Of a stretch of 6,759 nucleotides of DNA, positions 5,106 through 6,759 are shown piece after piece. This DNA is from JACQAI01 sp035507915 (lineage in GTDB: Bacteria > Pseudomonadota > Alphaproteobacteria > Elsterales > Elsteraceae). Numbering within the stretch: position 1 is the first letter of the stretch; each line of letters begins with the position of its first letter. A program made the translations under genes and the position numbers. The stretch lies in NCBI GenBank assembly GCA_035507915.1, contig DATJNS010000494.1, forward strand, positions 1 through 6,759. The letters are read 5' to 3'. Below the pieces are notes generated by a model, which saw only the letters and a list, made by a program, of their open reading frames with translations, was not told the DNA's origin and did not search any database.

Positions 5106-6759
5106 TCAGCTGTGATGCACGACCCCGTTGAGAATCTGCAGGCTGTGCGTACCCGGCAGCTCGACCAAGAAGTCCGTAACCGAGTATCCCGCGCCGGTTG
5201 CCACGTGGAGATACGTGTTCGTGACTACGCCGGAGGTCAGCTGAATTTCGTCCGCGCCCGCAGCCGCCTCGGTGACGTTCGTCAGCAAGGTGTGCAGTTC
5301 GGCCGACACATTGGCCGTCGAGAAGTTGGCTACCGCTCCGCTGTAGAGGGTCAGCGTGCCGGTTTGAGTGCTGCTGGCGCCCGCAACTTGGCTCAACACG
5401 TTCGTGAGATCGATGCCGTCGCTGCCGGTATCGTTCCAATTGTTGATCAGGTGCAGATAGTTGAGTTCAGAGTCCGCCACGCTCTGGTAGATGACATCGG
5501 TGTTGGTGCCGTTGAGCGTGATCGAGTCGGCACCTGCAATCGTGTCCGCGGCGTTGCCAATGCTGATCGTGTCGGCGCCGGTGCCGATCGTGAGCGTATC
5601 GCTGCCGTTCCCGATCGCGATCGTATCAGCGCCGTTGCCGACGCTGATCGAGTCGGCGCCGGTGCCGGCAACGATCGTATCGGCGCCACCGCCGACGGTG
5701 ATCGTATCGGCGCCGTTGCCGACATTGATCGAGTCGTTGCCGACGCCACCCGTGATCGAGTTGGCACCTGCACCCTCCGTGATGGTGTCGGCCCCGGTGC
5801 CCCCCGTGATCGTATCGCCCAACCCGGTGCCGACGATCGAATCGCCGCCATTGCCCGCGAGAATTGTGATGCCGTGGGTGCCGCCCAACGAACTGGCGTC
5901 GATCGTGTCGCTCCCGGTCGCGCCGGTGGCGTCGATCGTCAGGCTCGTGAAGCTGGTCGTGATATGCAGGTCCGCGCTGCCGCCGTTCAGGACCAGGCTG
6001 TCGGATGCGCCGTTGAACTGAATGGTGTCGTTGCCGAGGCTGGTGCTTGCGGAGATCGAGTCATTGGCGTTGAAGTCGCCATGTCCGACCACGAACAAGT
6101 CATTCCCAGCCCCTACGGTGAGGCTGTCATGGCCGCTGCCCAGGGCTATGGTGTCGGCCCCGCTGCCCAACGTCACCGTATCGTTGCCCGAGCCCAACGT
6201 GACATTGACGTGATGGGGCCCGCTATCCGAGAAGCTGATGACATTGTTGCCGCTGCCATTGTCGGTCAGCACGTCGTCGCCATTGCCTTCCGTCAAGGTG
6301 ACGTTGGTGCTGCCGGTCAGCGCAATGCTGTCGTCGCCGTTACCGCCGGTGATGCTCTCGATATTGGCCACCGTGACGGTGTCGTTCAGGCCGGACAGCA
6401 CCAGCGTATCGGTGCCCCCTCCGAGATCGATGGTCCCGCCCGCCAGCGCTGCGGTCAGCACGATCGTGTCGTTGCCGCTGCCGCCCAGGATGGACTCGAT
6501 GTTTGCCACGTTGATGCTGTTGGCGCCGTTCGCCAGGGTCAGGGTGTCGGCGCCGCCGCCGAGGTCGATCGTGCCGCCCACCAACGCGGCGGTCAGTACG
6601 AACATGTCGGCGCCGCTCCCGCCGAGGATCGACTCGACGTTCGCGACCGTCACGCTGTTGGGGCCGTTCGCCAGCGTCAGGGTGTCGCTGCCCGAACCCA
6701 GATCGATCGTCGCGCCCACGATCGGTGACGTCAGCACCACTGTGTCGTTGCCGTTGCCG
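5106..6759 (-). CDS. RTX-type calcium-binding repeat protein, C-terminal part (partial, 5' end off the window)
   Basis: At least 550 residues are visible, ending at TGA (5108-5106); no start lies in the window. Counting from base 6758, residues 1-138 are three 46-residue repeats, 188-223 four RTX-like nonapeptides, 301-408 twelve nonapeptides in unbroken register (xGxGxDxhx), and 409-550 a non-repetitive C-terminal domain. In RTX proteins these nonapeptides fold as a beta-roll binding Ca2+ through Gly-Asp turns. The C-terminal domain contains YQSVADSELNYLHLI then GIDLTNVL, resembling the end of RTX proteins that carry an uncleaved type I secretion signal. The fragment has no Lys, Arg or Cys, one Trp, one Met and roughly 57 Asp/Glu, so it is strongly acidic and fits a secreted or surface protein. 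Its activity (adhesin, S-layer-like, hydrolase) cannot be told, since any catalytic domain would be upstream. No T1SS genes are in view. By eye it is less GC-rich than its neighbours. Confidence 0.85.
   Translation of the reverse strand, partial: GNGNDTVVLTSPIVGATIDLGSGSDTLTLANGPNSVTVANVESILGGSGADMFVLTAALVGGTIDLGGGADTLTLANGANSINVANIESILGGSGNDTIVLTAALAGGTIDLGGGTDTLVLSGLNDTVTVANIESITGGNGDDSIALTGSTNVTLTEGNGDDVLTDNGSGNNVISFSDSGPHHVNVTLGSGNDTVTLGSGADTIALGSGHDSLTVGAGNDLFVVGHGDFNANDSISASTSLGNDTIQFNGASDSLVLNGGSADLHITTSFTSLTIDATGATGSDTIDASSLGGTHGITILAGNGGDSIVGTGLGDTITGGTGADTITEGAGANSITGGVGNDSINVGNGADTITVGGGADTIVAGTGADSISVGNGADTIAIGNGSDTLTIGTGADTISIGNAADTIAGADSITLNGTNTDVIYQSVADSELNYLHLINNWNDTGSDGIDLTNVLSQVAGASSTQTGTLTLYSGAVANFSTANVSAELHTLLTNVTEAAAGADEIQLTSGVVTNTYLHVATGAGYSVTDFLVELPGTHSLQILNGVVHHS
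5535..5858 (-). repeat. Twelve RTX-type nonapeptide repeats in perfect register
   Basis: There are twelve 27-bp units with no insertion or deletion. Eleven keep Asp at position 6; unit 4 has Asn (EGAGANSIT). Only units 3 and 5 carry the textbook GG at positions 1-2; most have Val, Ile or Ala at position 1, so the consensus is hGxGADTIx. The gene's C-terminal domain follows immediately after the last unit. Confidence 0.85.
6090..6197 (-). repeat. Four RTX-like nonapeptide repeats
   Basis: Four consecutive 9-residue units read LGSGNDTVT, LGSGADTIA, LGSGHDSLT and VGAGNDLFV. Each keeps Gly at positions 2 and 4 and Asp at position 6, the calcium-turn pattern of RTX proteins. This block is separated from the larger array by about 77 residues of less regular sequence. 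Confidence 0.8.
6345..6758 (-). repeat. Three tandem 138-bp (46-residue) coding repeats
   Basis: Copies lie at 6758-6621, 6620-6483 and 6482-6345 on the minus strand. Each encodes a G-[NS]-G-x-D start, a VLT strand, TIDLG-x-G-x-DTL in the middle and VAN-[VI]-ESI near the end. The first copy begins at the window edge, so the array probably continues to the right. A degenerate fourth unit follows at the 6344 side. The copies differ at many synonymous positions (for example the Ala codon in VAN is GCG, GCA and GCC), so the duplication is old and protein-level selection is likely. Confidence 0.85.

Noticed and set aside
5535..5858. The evenly spaced repeats resemble a CRISPR array on first look.
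   Set aside because: The period is exactly 27 bp with no unique spacers, the frame is kept, and the translation is a clean RTX nonapeptide series.
4932..6728. A long open frame on the plus strand opposite the RTX gene, with Asp-Arg-rich repeats, and a shorter one at 5491-6021 rich in Val-Ser-Ala-Pro.
   Set aside because: Both are antisense reflections of the 27-bp and 138-bp repeats, which lack stops in several frames. They have no ribosome binding site or family resemblance, while the minus-strand frame has clear RTX motifs.
6738..6740. GTG at 6740-6738 as the start of the RTX protein.
   Set aside because: It falls inside the first 46-residue repeat, and the six codons upstream (GNGNDT) continue the repeat pattern, so the frame extends beyond the window.

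Overview
This 6.76 kb window is GC-rich bacterial DNA with dense, short-spaced genes and strong GGAGG-type ribosome binding sites. The protein families (a DUF2189 membrane protein, a 2-hydroxyacyl-CoA lyase-like ThDP enzyme, an ACMSD-type amidohydrolase and an RTX repeat protein) fit an alphaproteobacterium, perhaps Rhizobiales or Rhodospirillales. That placement is inferred from family distribution; no rRNA or other taxonomic marker is present.

Layout, left to right. (1) 2-106 (+): the last 34 codons of a short-chain dehydrogenase/reductase. (2) 116-868 (-): a 250-residue alpha/beta hydrolase with Cys in place of Ser at the nucleophile elbow, convergent with the SDR. (3) 869-1103: a divergent intergenic region with a tandem 10-bp repeat that contains a TGCAA-N4-TTGCA dyad, and a separate 9-bp inverted repeat. 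(4) 1104-1970 (+): a DUF2189 multi-pass membrane protein. (5) 2166-3824 (+): a complete ThDP-dependent enzyme of the oxalyl-CoA decarboxylase / 2-hydroxyacyl-CoA lyase family, followed by a strong hairpin terminator. (6) 3911-4954 (-): an amidohydrolase-2 family metal enzyme, convergent with the ThDP enzyme. (7) 5106-6759 (-): the C-terminal part of a large RTX-type, probably type I-secreted, repeat protein whose start lies beyond the right edge.

The SDR, alpha/beta hydrolase, ThDP acyl-CoA lyase and amidohydrolase are all small-molecule catabolic families. They could serve a shared degradative route, but they lie on different strands and form no clear operon, so this is only a neighbourhood hint. 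The RTX protein is a separate, cell-surface or secreted function. No mobile element, CRISPR array, tRNA, rRNA, defence island or clearly undescribed system is visible. The points most worth a second look are the RTX fragment with no Lys, Arg or Cys in 550 residues and two superimposed repeat periods, the Tyr-to-Gly change at an active-site position of the ThDP enzyme, the Cys nucleophile in the hydrolase, and the operator-like repeats at 929-948.
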